From: Streptomyces sp. NBC_01707
Lineage (GTDB): Bacteria; Actinomycetota; Actinomycetes; Streptomycetales; Streptomycetaceae
Reading direction: 5' to 3'
Length of the DNA stretch: 64,000 nucleotides
Assembly: GCF_041438805.1 (NCBI RefSeq)
Contig: NZ_CP109190.1
Span: forward strand, 7,378,001-7,442,000
The position numbers were made by a program, and so were the translations under genes. Each line of letters opens with the position of its first letter. Within the stretch, counting starts at the first letter, position 1. This document shows, one piece after another, positions 26,198 to 34,023 of the stretch. Below the pieces are notes generated by a model. The model was not told where the DNA came from. It ran no database searches and saw only the letters and a program-made list of their open reading frames with translations.

Positions 26198-27403
26198 CTA
26201 CAGCGCCTGTGCGGCGGGCTTGACCATGCCGCGGACCGTGCGCGACTTGACGAAGTCACCCATCGCCGTCATTTCCCACTCGCCCGAGAACTGCTTGATC
26301 AGCTTCGCCATCATCACGCCGGTCTGCGGTTCGGCGCCGGTCAGGTCGAAGCGGACCAGTTCCTCGCCGGAGGTCGCGTCGATCAGCCGGCAGTAGGCCT
26401 TGGCGACCTCGGTGAACTTCTGGCCGGTGAACGAGTTGACCGTGAAGACCAGCCCCGTCGCCTCCGGGGGGATCCGGCCCAGGTCCACGACGATCACCTC
26501 GTCGTCCCCCGCGCCCTCGCCCGTGAGGTTGTCGCCGGAGTGCTTGATCGCGCCGTTCAGGATGGAGAGCTTGCCGAAGTAGCAGCTGTCCAGATGGTTC
26601 CGGTTGGGGCCGTAGGCGATCACCGAGGCGTCGAGGTCGATGTCCTTGCCACGGAACGCGGGTTCCCAGCCGAGCCCCATCTTGACCTGCGAGAGCAGCG
26701 GGCGGCCGCCCTTGACCAGGGACACCGTCTGGTTCTTCTGGAGGTTGACCCGGCCCTTGTCGAGGTTGATCTTGCCGGAGCCGGCGGGCGCCGGGGCGGC
26801 GACGGGCGGAGCCGCGGGAGGGGCCGCGGGAGCGGCGGTCCGCGGGTCCACGGGGGCGGCGGCAGGCATCGGGGGTGCGACCGGCGCGGGCGGTGCGGCG
26901 GGCTCCTCGACCGAGACGCCGAAGTCCGTGGCGATACCCGCCAGCCCGTCGGCGTAGCCCTGGCCGACCGCTCGGGCCTTCCAGGCGCCGTTGCGCAGAT
27001 AGACCTCGATGACCACGAGCGCCGTCTCGGCACCGAGACGGGGCGGGGTGAAGGTGGCGAGCACGCTGCCGTCGTCCGCGTTGCGCACGGTGGCGGTGGG
27101 CTCGATGCCCTGGAATGTCTGCCCCGCCGCGTCCGGGCTCGCCGTGACGACGATCTTCTCGATGCCGGGCGGTACCGCGGCGGTGTCCACCACGATCGCG
27201 TCCGGCGCCGTGCCGCCGCCGGAGCGGTAGGTCACACCGGGGCCGGTGGGCTGGTTGTAGAAGATGAAGTCGTCGTCGGAACGCACCTTGCCGTCGGCGG
27301 TGAGCAGCAGGCCCGAGACGTCGAGCCGCACCGGGGCGGCGACGTCCACCGCCACGCGGGCGGTGGAGAGAGGGATGTTCGAGCCGGGGGTCATAGCGGT
27401 CAT
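26198..27403 (-). CDS. Double TerD-domain protein
   Basis: This 401-residue protein has two TerD domains. Residues 1-180 begin MTAMTPGSNIPLSTARVAVDV and contain SDDDFIFYNQPTGPGVTY, the Ca-binding type motif of TerD; residues about 225-401 (INLDKGRVNLQKNQTVSLVKGG) form a second, more divergent copy ending KFSGEWEMTAMGDFVKSRTVRGM. A Pro/Ala-rich linker of about 45 residues joins them. TerD proteins are linked to tellurite and stress resistance and to cell-surface or signalling complexes. ATG 27394 is an alternative start; no strong ribosome binding site is seen. Confidence 0.9.
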   Translation of the reverse strand: MTAMTPGSNIPLSTARVAVDVAAPVRLDVSGLLLTADGKVRSDDDFIFYNQPTGPGVTYRSGGGTAPDAIVVDTAAVPPGIEKIVVTASPDAAGQTFQGIEPTATVRNADDGSVLATFTPPRLGAETALVVIEVYLRNGAWKARAVGQGYADGLAGIATDFGVSVEEPAAPPAPVAPPMPAAAPVDPRTAAPAAPPAAPPVAAPAPAGSGKINLDKGRVNLQKNQTVSLVKGGRPLLSQVKMGLGWEPAFRGKDIDLDASVIAYGPNRNHLDSCYFGKLSILNGAIKHSGDNLTGEGAGDDEVIVVDLGRIPPEATGLVFTVNSFTGQKFTEVAKAYCRLIDATSGEELVRFDLTGAEPQTGVMMAKLIKQFSGEWEMTAMGDFVKSRTVRGMVKPAAQAL

Positions 27404-27467
27404 GCTGGGGGTAACGAACGACCCGGCTTTGCCGTTCCCTTACCTTCGCCGGCTTGCTCCGTACGGA

Positions 27468-27701
27468 TCAGCGCCCGCCGCGCGCCCGGTTGCGGGGGTG
27501 GTCGCGGGCGGTGCGCTCGTTGCCGTGCTTGTACGCGCCCGTCCAGCGCGCCATGACGAGTTGGGCGTCGCCGGACACCACTTCGGCCAGGAACTTCTCC
27601 GCCCGGCCGCCGCGCAGGGTGCCCGCCGGGCGGCCGTGACGGGTGATCGTGACGCTCGCGTCGCCATGTCGCTCGTACTGGAATCCGGAAGGCTTCGGCA
27701 T
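27468..27701 (-). CDS. Small conserved actinobacterial protein
   Basis: This 77-residue protein reads MPKPSGFQYERHGDASVTITRHGRPAGTLRGGRAEKFLAEVVSGDAQLVMARWTGAYKHGN with a basic tail ERTARDHPRNRARGGR. The Phe/Tyr/His pattern, even codon use and a complete fold-like composition support a real gene. I recognise it only as a conserved small protein of streptomycetes with no assigned function. It stands between the TerD gene and the uronate dehydrogenase-like gene on the same strand. Confidence 0.75.
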   Translation of the reverse strand: MPKPSGFQYERHGDASVTITRHGRPAGTLRGGRAEKFLAEVVSGDAQLVMARWTGAYKHGNERTARDHPRNRARGGR

Positions 27702-27767
27702 GGCCGTATGGTGCCCGTCCGCTCCGGATGCCGTCGCCCGATTTTCCGACCGGTACGGCCGGATCGG

Positions 27768-28577
27768 CTAGTACGGCCAGATCGGCGGATGGGTGACGAA
27801 GTGGCCGCCGAGGTGGGCGTGGTCCGGGTTGGCCGGGTCGAGTTCGCCCTGTTCCGCGACGAGCTTCTCCGCGTACTGCTCGGAGTCGTCCTGCGGCTCG
27901 TACCCGAGCGACCGGGCCGTGGTCAGGTCCCACCACAGGCGGGTGTTGTCGGAGGAGCCGTAGATCACCGTGTGCCCGACCTCGTCGGCGGTGAGCGCGG
28001 CGTGGAAGAGCCGGGCGCCGTCACCGGGGCTCATCCACACCGAGAGCATCCGTACGGATGTCGGTTCCATGAAGCAGGAGCCGATGCGCACGGAGACGGT
28101 CTCCATGGCGTGCTTGTCCCAGTACAGCTGTGCGAGGTCTTCGCCGAACGACTTGGAGAGGCCGTAGAAGGTGTCGGGGCGGCGCGGGGTGTCGATCGGG
28201 ATCAGTGGATCGCCGGGCAGCGGGCGGGGGGTGTAGCCGATGGCGTGGTTGGAGGAGGCGAACACGATACGCCGGACGCCCTCCTCGCGCGCGGCCTCGT
28301 ACAGGTTGTACGTCCCCTCGATGTTGGCTCGCAGGATCTTGTCGAAAGAGGCTTCCAGTGAGATGCCCGCGAGGTGGATGATCGCGTCGACGCCGCGCAC
28401 GGCCTCACGCAGCGCCTCCTTGTCGCCGAGGTCGGCCGTGATCGCGTCCGGCTCGCCCTCGATGGGGGTGGCGTCGAAGAGGCGGAGTTCGTAGCCGTAC
28501 GCGGGCAGCAGGCCGCGCATCAGGGTGCCGAGGCCGCCGGCGGCGCCGGTGAGCAGGACGGTGCGGGGAGCGGGCAT
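27768..28577 (-). CDS. udh: NAD-dependent uronate dehydrogenase-like SDR/epimerase
   Basis: This 269-residue protein starts at ATG 28577 (MPAPRTVLLTGAAGGLG) after GAGGAG. It has the Rossmann motif TGAAGGLG at 10-17, the active-site serine in FASSNHAIGYTPR (S108/S109), and Y138-x3-K142 (YGLSK). The NHAIG stretch after the serine and the short length match uronate dehydrogenases, which oxidise galacturonate or glucuronate to the aldaric lactone. It is divergent from the kdgD-like gene across a 262-base region with three repeated motifs, and both would serve the same oxidative uronate pathway. A general NAD-epimerase is the alternative. Confidence 0.78.
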   Translation of the reverse strand: MPAPRTVLLTGAAGGLGTLMRGLLPAYGYELRLFDATPIEGEPDAITADLGDKEALREAVRGVDAIIHLAGISLEASFDKILRANIEGTYNLYEAAREEGVRRIVFASSNHAIGYTPRPLPGDPLIPIDTPRRPDTFYGLSKSFGEDLAQLYWDKHAMETVSVRIGSCFMEPTSVRMLSVWMSPGDGARLFHAALTADEVGHTVIYGSSDNTRLWWDLTTARSLGYEPQDDSEQYAEKLVAEQGELDPANPDHAHLGGHFVTHPPIWPY

Positions 28578-28610
28578 TCGCTGATCTCCTCGGTACATAC
28601 GCGCGACACA

Positions 28611-28643
28611 TCAAATCCATGGACGACATTCACATGCATGGAC
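28611..28643 (-). promoter_or_regulatory. Two copies of TCA-N5-ATGGAC near the udh promoter
   Basis: TCAAATCCATGGAC (28611-28624) and TCACATGCATGGAC (28630-28643) are direct repeats at 19-base spacing. A third copy lies at 28782-28795 near the kdgD start. They are good candidates for binding sites of one regulator shared by the divergent genes. Confidence 0.5.
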
Positions 28644-28779
28644 AAACTAAGAAGTGAGAGCGCGGTGCGTCAAGTGGTGCGCGCCTCCTGTGCGGGGGTG
28701 TCGGCTCCGTCTCGACTCCGCCTCCGTGTCGCGGCTCCCCGTCTTGACCTGCCCTGCGTGGCTGCCTTAACTTGGTGGC

Positions 28780-28795
28780 GTTCATGAATATGGAC
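28780..28795 (+). promoter_or_regulatory. Third TCA-N5-ATGGAC site before kdgD, part of an imperfect palindrome
   Basis: GTTCATGAATATGGAC contains TCATGAATATGGAC and is an imperfect inverted repeat (GTTCAT/ATGGAC). It lies 45 bases before the GTG of kdgD. Confidence 0.45.
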
Positions 28796-28839
28796 GCCGA
28801 TCAGAATTGTGCACGCCTGAATCCGCTCAGGGAGCGCCC

Positions 28840-29817
28840 GTGACCTCAGCCCCCCTTGCCGCCCGACTCACCCATGTCGCCGGGCCGCTCTTCTTCCCCG
28901 TCACCGCCTACGGGCCGGACGGCGCTGTCGATCTCGACGCCTTCCGCGCGCATGTGCGCACCGGCATCGATGCCGGTGCGGCCGCCGTCTTCGCCTGCTG
29001 CGGCACGGGCGAGTTCCACGCGCTGACGCCGGAGGAGTTCCGTCTCGTCGTCGCCGCGGCGGTCGAGGAGACCGCCGGGGAGGTGCCCGTCGTCGCGGGC
29101 GCCGGGTACGGCACGGCCCTCGCGATCCGGTACGCGAAGCTCGCCGAGGAAGCGGGCGCGGACGGGCTCCTCGCCATGCCGCCGTACCTGGTCTTCGCCG
29201 ACCAGGAAGGGCTGCTCGCCCACTACACGGCGCTGGCCGCGGCCACCTCTCTGGAGACGATCGTCTACCAGCGCGACAACGCCGTCTTCACCCCGGAGAC
29301 CGTCGTCGCCCTGGCCCGGACGCCCGGGGTCATCGGCCTCAAGGACGGCTACGGCGACCTCGACCTGATGCAGCGCATCGTCAGCGCCGTCCGTACCGAA
29401 CTGCCCGGCCAGGACTTCCTGTACTTCAACGGGCTGCCCACCGCCGAACTCACCGGGCTCGCCTACCGCGGCATCGGCGTCACGCTCTACTCCTCCGCCG
29501 TGTTCGCCTTCGCACCGGACATCGCCCTCGCCTTCCACCGGGCCCTGGACTCCGGTGACGACGAGTTCGCCAACGCACTGCTCGACCACTTCTACCGGCC
29601 GCTCGTCGAGCTGCGTGCCAAGGGCCGCGGCTATGCCGTCTCGCTGGTCAAGGCCGCCGTCCGGCTGGAGGGTCACGCGGTCGGCGAGGTCCGCACCCCG
29701 CTGACCGAGCCGCCTGCCGCGCACATCGAGGAGCTGGCCGGGATCATCGAGCGCGGCCGCGCCGTGCTGGAGAAGTACGGACAGGCCAGGACCGCGCCCG
29801 AGGAGCCCGCAGTATGA
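28840..29817 (+). CDS. kdgD: 5-dehydro-4-deoxyglucarate dehydratase
   Basis: The protein has 325 residues from GTG 28840, preceded by AGGGAG. It is a DHDPS-family TIM barrel with GTGEF at the carboxylate pocket, catalytic Y143 in ETIVYQRDN and Schiff-base lysine K168 in GLKDGYGD. The sequence FACCGTGEFHALTPEEF, LLAMPPYLVFADQEGL and VYQRDNAVFTPETV are characteristic of KdgD rather than DapA. It converts 5-dehydro-4-deoxy-D-glucarate to 2-oxoglutarate semialdehyde with loss of CO2 and water. It overlaps the next gene by four bases (ATGA). The following oxidation could be done by the dehydrogenase at 52.1 kb. Confidence 0.9.
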   Translation: MTSAPLAARLTHVAGPLFFPVTAYGPDGAVDLDAFRAHVRTGIDAGAAAVFACCGTGEFHALTPEEFRLVVAAAVEETAGEVPVVAGAGYGTALAIRYAKLAEEAGADGLLAMPPYLVFADQEGLLAHYTALAAATSLETIVYQRDNAVFTPETVVALARTPGVIGLKDGYGDLDLMQRIVSAVRTELPGQDFLYFNGLPTAELTGLAYRGIGVTLYSSAVFAFAPDIALAFHRALDSGDDEFANALLDHFYRPLVELRAKGRGYAVSLVKAAVRLEGHAVGEVRTPLTEPPAAHIEELAGIIERGRAVLEKYGQARTAPEEPAV

Positions 29818-30995
29818 AGGCCTCCGCCTTCCTGTACCCGTGGGACATCGTCGGGGACCCGGACGCCGCCGCCCGTGTCGCGGACCTCGGCGTCGGGCAG
29901 GTGACGCTCGCCGCCGCCTACCACTCGACCCGTGCGCTGACCCCGCGTCACCCCGCCCGCCGGATCGTCACCGCCGAACACGCCGCGGTGTTGTACCCGG
30001 CGGACGCCGGGCGGTGGGCAGGGCGTGAACTGCGCCCGTACGCACAGTCCTGGGTGGCCTCGGACGATCCGTACGCCGAGGCCGCGCAGGCGCTGACGGA
30101 TGCCGGTCTGGAGGTGCACAGCTGGGTGGTGCTCGCGCACAACTCCCGGCTGGGCGCCGACCATCCGGACACCTCGGTGGTCAACGCGTACGGCGACCGC
30201 TACCCGTGGGCGCCCTGCATCGCGCGGCCCGCGGTCCGCGCGTACCTGGTGGAGCTGGCGGGCGAGGCGGCGGTGCGCGATGGTACGCGCGGCACCGAGC
30301 TGGAGTCCTGCGGCTGGTACGGCTTCGCGCATCTGCACGCCCACGACAAGATCGCGGGCGTCGGCCTCGGGGACGCGGCGCAGTACCTGATGTCGCTCTG
30401 CTTCTGCCCCGACTGCCGGACCGGATACGGCGAACACGGCCTGGACGCGGATGAGTTGAGCCGGGCCGTGCGCGCGGCCCTGGAACCGGTCTGGGCAGGG
30501 TCCGGTTCCTCGGAGGCCGGCTGGTCCGGCGTCGAGAAACTCCTCGGCGCCGATCTCGCCGCCGCCACCATGGAGTTCCGCGGCCAGGTCGCCCGCACGC
30601 TCCAGGAGTCCGCGGTCGCCGCTGTGCGGGCGGCGGCCGCGGAGAACTTCCAGGTGCTGCTGCACGCCGACCCCGCCCCGTACCGCTCCGGTGCGAACGT
30701 GGGCGTCGACCCGCAGCACATCCTCTCCGTGGCCGACGGGGTGGTGCTGCCCTGCACCGGCGGTGACGCGGCGCGCGAGACGGTCCTCGGACCCTTCGCC
30801 GGCCGGTCCGACCGGGTCGTCGCCGCCAACTTCACCGTGGTCGGTGGCATGGGCGGCAGCCCCGCCACGCTGGAGCGCGACGCCGCGCATGCGGCCTCGC
30901 TCGGCGCCGACCAACTGCGGCTGTACCACGCCGGGCTGGCTTCCGACCCGGACCTGAGGACCGTCGCCGAAGCGCTGTCACGCATCGGTCGATGA
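29814..30995 (+). CDS. Uncharacterised TIM-barrel-like protein coupled to kdgD
   Basis: This 393-residue protein starts at ATG 29814, translationally coupled to kdgD. It begins MKASAFLYPWDIVGDPDAAARVADLGVGQVTLAAAYHSTRA and holds strand-like blocks LEVHSWVVLAHN, ELESCGWYGFAHLHAHDKI and FQVLLHADPAPYRSG. A small cysteine cluster FCPDCRTGYG stands near the middle. The strand/helix rhythm suggests a TIM barrel of a sugar-active enzyme such as an isomerase or a glycoside-hydrolase-like fold. I cannot name the family. Its coupling to kdgD implies a role in uronate or aldarate breakdown. It overlaps a convergent MFS gene by 18 bases. Confidence 0.7.
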   Translation: MKASAFLYPWDIVGDPDAAARVADLGVGQVTLAAAYHSTRALTPRHPARRIVTAEHAAVLYPADAGRWAGRELRPYAQSWVASDDPYAEAAQALTDAGLEVHSWVVLAHNSRLGADHPDTSVVNAYGDRYPWAPCIARPAVRAYLVELAGEAAVRDGTRGTELESCGWYGFAHLHAHDKIAGVGLGDAAQYLMSLCFCPDCRTGYGEHGLDADELSRAVRAALEPVWAGSGSSEAGWSGVEKLLGADLAAATMEFRGQVARTLQESAVAAVRAAAAENFQVLLHADPAPYRSGANVGVDPQHILSVADGVVLPCTGGDAARETVLGPFAGRSDRVVAANFTVVGGMGGSPATLERDAAHAASLGADQLRLYHAGLASDPDLRTVAEALSRIGR

Positions 30996-32210
30996 CGGAA
31001 CCGGATCGGTGGGGCCGGCCGTCGGCCGCTCCCACCGATCCGTGATCAGCAGGGCCGCGGTCAGCAGCCCCGCCGCACCGGTCAACGGCAGCAGCACCCG
31101 GATGTCCAGCACCGCGATCAGCCCCGCGCCGAGCGCCAGCGCCACCGCGTTCGGCACCATCATCAGTGAGTTGGCGGTCGCCGCCGTACGGCCCAGCACG
31201 GTGTCCGGCGTCTCCCGCTGCACCGCCGTCATCGCGGCGATCAGCACACACGGCAGCCCCGCCCCGATCGCGGCGCTCGTGACCAGCGCCACCGCGTCGT
31301 ACGGCAGTGCCCGCACCCCCACCGCCGTCGCGAACAGCGCGATCCCGGCCGCGCCGAACACCCGCTCCGGCAGTCGCCGCAGCAACGGACCGGCCAGCAG
31401 TCCGATCGCGACGGACCCGGCGCCCTGCGCCGCGTACAGCACCCCCGCGTACGTGGGGGAGTGCCCGAGCCCGTCGTCCACGAGGGCGTAGACCGCCGCC
31501 CCGTTGAGCCCGGCACAGAGCATCGTCGCCGAACCCGCCAGCACCAGCGGCCGCAGCACCGGCGAGCGCCACACCTGCCGGATCCCCGCGGCCGATTCGC
31601 CACGCCGGTCCGTGCGGCCCGGCCGGGCCGGTTCGCTCACCCGCAGCAGTGCGCACACCCCCGCGGCCAGCGCGAACGACGCCGCGTCGAGCAGCGCCAC
31701 CGCGCCGCCCCCGAAGCGGGCGTACAAGCCGGCGCCGGCAAGCGGCGCGAGGAGCTTCATGCCCTCGGCGGCGATCATCCGGAGTCCGTTGAAGTCGCCG
31801 AGCAGCCGGAGGTCGACGGTGTGCGCGACGAGCGCCGTCTCGGCCGCGTCCATCACGACACCGCTCACCCCGTAGAGCACGAGGACCGCGAAGAGGATCC
31901 AGATCCGCTCGGCCGAATCGACCGCGAGCAGCACGGTGAGCAGCCCCGCCATGGTGAGGTTCGCCCGGATCAGCAGCGGCTTGCGGCGCACCCGGTCGGC
32001 GAGGTTGCCGAGCACGGGCCCGATCAGCGAGGGAAGCCACATGGCGAACACGGCGAGCGCCGCCAGGCTGTCCGACCCGGTCAGGGACTTGACCCAGATC
32101 CCCGCCGTGAGCCACATCGCGGACGTCCCGAACCCCGTGATGACGACCGCCGCCAGATACAGCCCGGCGTTGCGGTCCCGCAGAACCCTGCCCGCCGCCG
32201 ACCTTGCCAT
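30978..32210 (-). CDS. MFS transporter (enterobactin-exporter-like/DHA3 type)
   Basis: This 410-residue protein has twelve membrane segments, with LADRVRRKPLLIRANLTMAG as motif A after segment 2 and a long cytoplasmic loop SEPARPGRTDRRGES between the halves. The half-to-half pattern and FAMWLPSLIGPVLGNLADRVRRK fit the DHA3/EntS-type exporters. It may export sugars or other small molecules or act unrelated to the pathway. It is divergent from the GntR gene and convergent with the gene before it, whose end it overlaps by 18 bases. Confidence 0.85.
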   Translation of the reverse strand: MARSAAGRVLRDRNAGLYLAAVVITGFGTSAMWLTAGIWVKSLTGSDSLAALAVFAMWLPSLIGPVLGNLADRVRRKPLLIRANLTMAGLLTVLLAVDSAERIWILFAVLVLYGVSGVVMDAAETALVAHTVDLRLLGDFNGLRMIAAEGMKLLAPLAGAGLYARFGGGAVALLDAASFALAAGVCALLRVSEPARPGRTDRRGESAAGIRQVWRSPVLRPLVLAGSATMLCAGLNGAAVYALVDDGLGHSPTYAGVLYAAQGAGSVAIGLLAGPLLRRLPERVFGAAGIALFATAVGVRALPYDAVALVTSAAIGAGLPCVLIAAMTAVQRETPDTVLGRTAATANSLMMVPNAVALALGAGLIAVLDIRVLLPLTGAAGLLTAALLITDRWERPTAGPTDPVPSSTDA

Positions 32211-32384
32211 GGTGCCCCCGAACCCTGCCGACCCGCACGTGTGTTGTGGGACTCATGCTGGCCACTGAGGACGTATCCGGACATCGGGCAGATGCCTTAC
32301 ATCGAGTTGCCGGAAGTTCTTTCGTCAGAAGCGTTGACGAAACATTTGCACCGGCTCTAGCTTCAACGCGTCGTACTTCGTACG

Positions 32385-32394
32385 TCATATATGA
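32385..32394. promoter_or_regulatory. 10-bp palindrome TCATATATGA before the GntR gene
   Basis: TCATATATGA lies 35 bases upstream of the GntR start. It is AT-rich in otherwise GC-rich DNA and palindromic, fitting either a core promoter or an FCD-type GntR operator. Confidence 0.45.
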
Positions 32395-32428
32395 GACGCG
32401 ATACGCGAGATGCGAGAGCCCTTCACTC

Positions 32429-33088
32429 ATGACCTTTGCGCCCACCCCGATTCCGTCCCGCACCCAGTACGTGCTGGAGGCGATCAAGCACGCGATCCTC
32501 ACGGCGCAGCTGAGACCGGGGCAGGCCCTCGTCGAGACCGAACTCGCCGCACAGTTCGGGGTCTCCAAGACCCCGGTGCGCGAGGCGCTGAAGACCCTTG
32601 CCGGTACCGGACTCGTCGTGATGAGCCAGTACAAGGGCGTCACCGTGCGGCTGGTCGACGCGGAGATGGCCCGTGAGGTGTACGACGTACGGCTGCTCCT
32701 CGAGCCGGAGGCGCTGCGCCGCTCCATCACCCGCAAGGCCTCGCTCGACGCGGCCCAGGAAGCGCTGGAGCGGGCCGACTCGGCCGGTGACAAGGCCGAC
32801 CGGTCGCTCGCCAACCGGGACTTCCACCGGGCGCTGTACCTGCCCTGCGGCAACCCGCTGCTGGCCCGGATGCTCGACGAGGTCCGCGACCAGGCCGCAC
32901 TCGTGTCGACGGTCGCCTGGGCGACCATCCCGTCCTGGGAGCGGGAGGCGGCCGAGCACCGGGAGATCCTGCGGCTGGCGCTCGCCGACGACGCGGACGC
33001 CGCGGCCGGCGCCCTGCACGACCACATCGCGTCGTTCGTCCGCCGCGCCTTCCCCGAGGGAGCACACACCGAGGAGGGCGGGGCGTGA
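32429..33088 (+). CDS. GntR-family (FadR/FCD) transcriptional regulator
   Basis: This 219-residue protein starts at ATG 32429 (MTFAPTPIPSRTQYVLEAIKHAIL). A winged helix (QALVETELAAQFGVSKTPVREALKTLAGTGLVV, 32-64) is followed by an all-helical FCD domain with metal-ligand residues in DVRLLLEPEALRR, NRDFHRALY and AEHREILRLAL. FCD regulators usually respond to organic or sugar acids. It precedes a DHDPS-family gene with which it is coupled, and may control the whole cluster from 33 to 42.8 kb. An in-frame upstream extension from 32204 is not protein-like. Confidence 0.9.
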   Translation: MTFAPTPIPSRTQYVLEAIKHAILTAQLRPGQALVETELAAQFGVSKTPVREALKTLAGTGLVVMSQYKGVTVRLVDAEMAREVYDVRLLLEPEALRRSITRKASLDAAQEALERADSAGDKADRSLANRDFHRALYLPCGNPLLARMLDEVRDQAALVSTVAWATIPSWEREAAEHREILRLALADDADAAAGALHDHIASFVRRAFPEGAHTEEGGA

Positions 33089-33120
33089 ACCACCAGCACA
33101 CCGACGAAAGGCCTGTCCGC

Positions 33121-34023
33121 ATGGACCTCACACCGCTGAAGGCGGCCCTCGCAGATGTCGTGGCGATCCCGGTGACCCCGTTCGCCACGGACGGGACCAT
33201 CGACACGGCGGCTCACCGCGGACTGCTGAGACGGCTCATCGACGGCGGCGTACGCATCCTGACCCCGAACGGCAACACCGGGGAGTTCTACGCGCTCACC
33301 CCCGAGGAGCGGCGCACCGTCACCGAACTGACCATCGACGAGGTGGGTGGACGCGCCACGGTCCTGGTCGGGGTCGGGCACGACGTGCCGACCGCCGTGG
33401 CCGCGGCCGAGCACGCACGTGACGCCGGCGCCGAGATGGTGATGGTCCATCAGCCCGTGCACCCGTACGTCTCGCAGGACGGCTGGGTCGACTACCACCG
33501 GACGATCGCGGAAGCCGTCCCCGGGCTCGGTGTCGTGCCGTACATCCGCAACCCGCAGCTCGACGGGGAGCGTCTCGCCGCGCTCGCCGACAGCTGCCCC
33601 AACGTCATCGGTGTGAAGTACGCCGTCCCGGACGCCGCGCGATTCGCGGCCTTCGCCCGGGACGCGGGCCTGGACCGGTTCGTCTGGATCGCCGGTCTCG
33701 CCGAGCTGTACGCCCCCGCCTACTTCTCCGCCGGGGCCACCGGCTTCACCTCCGGACTCGTCAACGTCGCCCCCGGGGTCTCGCTCGCCATGCTGGAGGC
33801 ACTGCGGGCCGGCGACCACCCGTCGGCGATGAAGGTCTGGGAGCAGATCCGTCGCTTCGAGGAGCTGCGGGCCGACGGCCAGTCCGCCAACAACGTGACG
33901 GTCGTCAAGGAGGCCCTCGCCTCGCTCGGCCTCTGCCGCCGCGACGTCCGCCCGCCCAGCCGGGTGCTGCCCGAGGAGCGGCGTGCCGAGGTCGCCGACG
34001 AGGTCGCCGGGTGGTCGATATGA
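33121..34023 (+). CDS. DHDPS/NAL-family sugar-acid aldolase or dehydratase
   Basis: This 300-residue TIM barrel has NGNTGEFYAL at the carboxylate pocket, catalytic Y141 in VVPYIRNPQ and Schiff-base K166 in IGVKYAVPD. The start at ATG 33121 has a GAAAGG site; GTG 33085, overlapping the GntR stop, is an alternative. The changed GNTGEF pocket and absence of the DapA arginine motif point to a 2-keto-3-deoxy sugar acid aldolase or dehydratase, not lysine biosynthesis. It overlaps the IlvD/Edd gene by four bases, so the two probably act consecutively: dehydration of a sugar acid, then cleavage or second dehydration. Confidence 0.8.
   Translation: MDLTPLKAALADVVAIPVTPFATDGTIDTAAHRGLLRRLIDGGVRILTPNGNTGEFYALTPEERRTVTELTIDEVGGRATVLVGVGHDVPTAVAAAEHARDAGAEMVMVHQPVHPYVSQDGWVDYHRTIAEAVPGLGVVPYIRNPQLDGERLAALADSCPNVIGVKYAVPDAARFAAFARDAGLDRFVWIAGLAELYAPAYFSAGATGFTSGLVNVAPGVSLAMLEALRAGDHPSAMKVWEQIRRFEELRADGQSANNVTVVKEALASLGLCRRDVRPPSRVLPEERRAEVADEVAGWSI

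Noticed and set aside
17224..34023. Three lysine-pathway dapA genes
   Set aside because: Only the gene at 17.2 kb has the DapA pocket. The genes at 28.8 and 33.1 kb have GTGEF or GNTGEF pockets and sugar-acid neighbours, so they are family members with other substrates.
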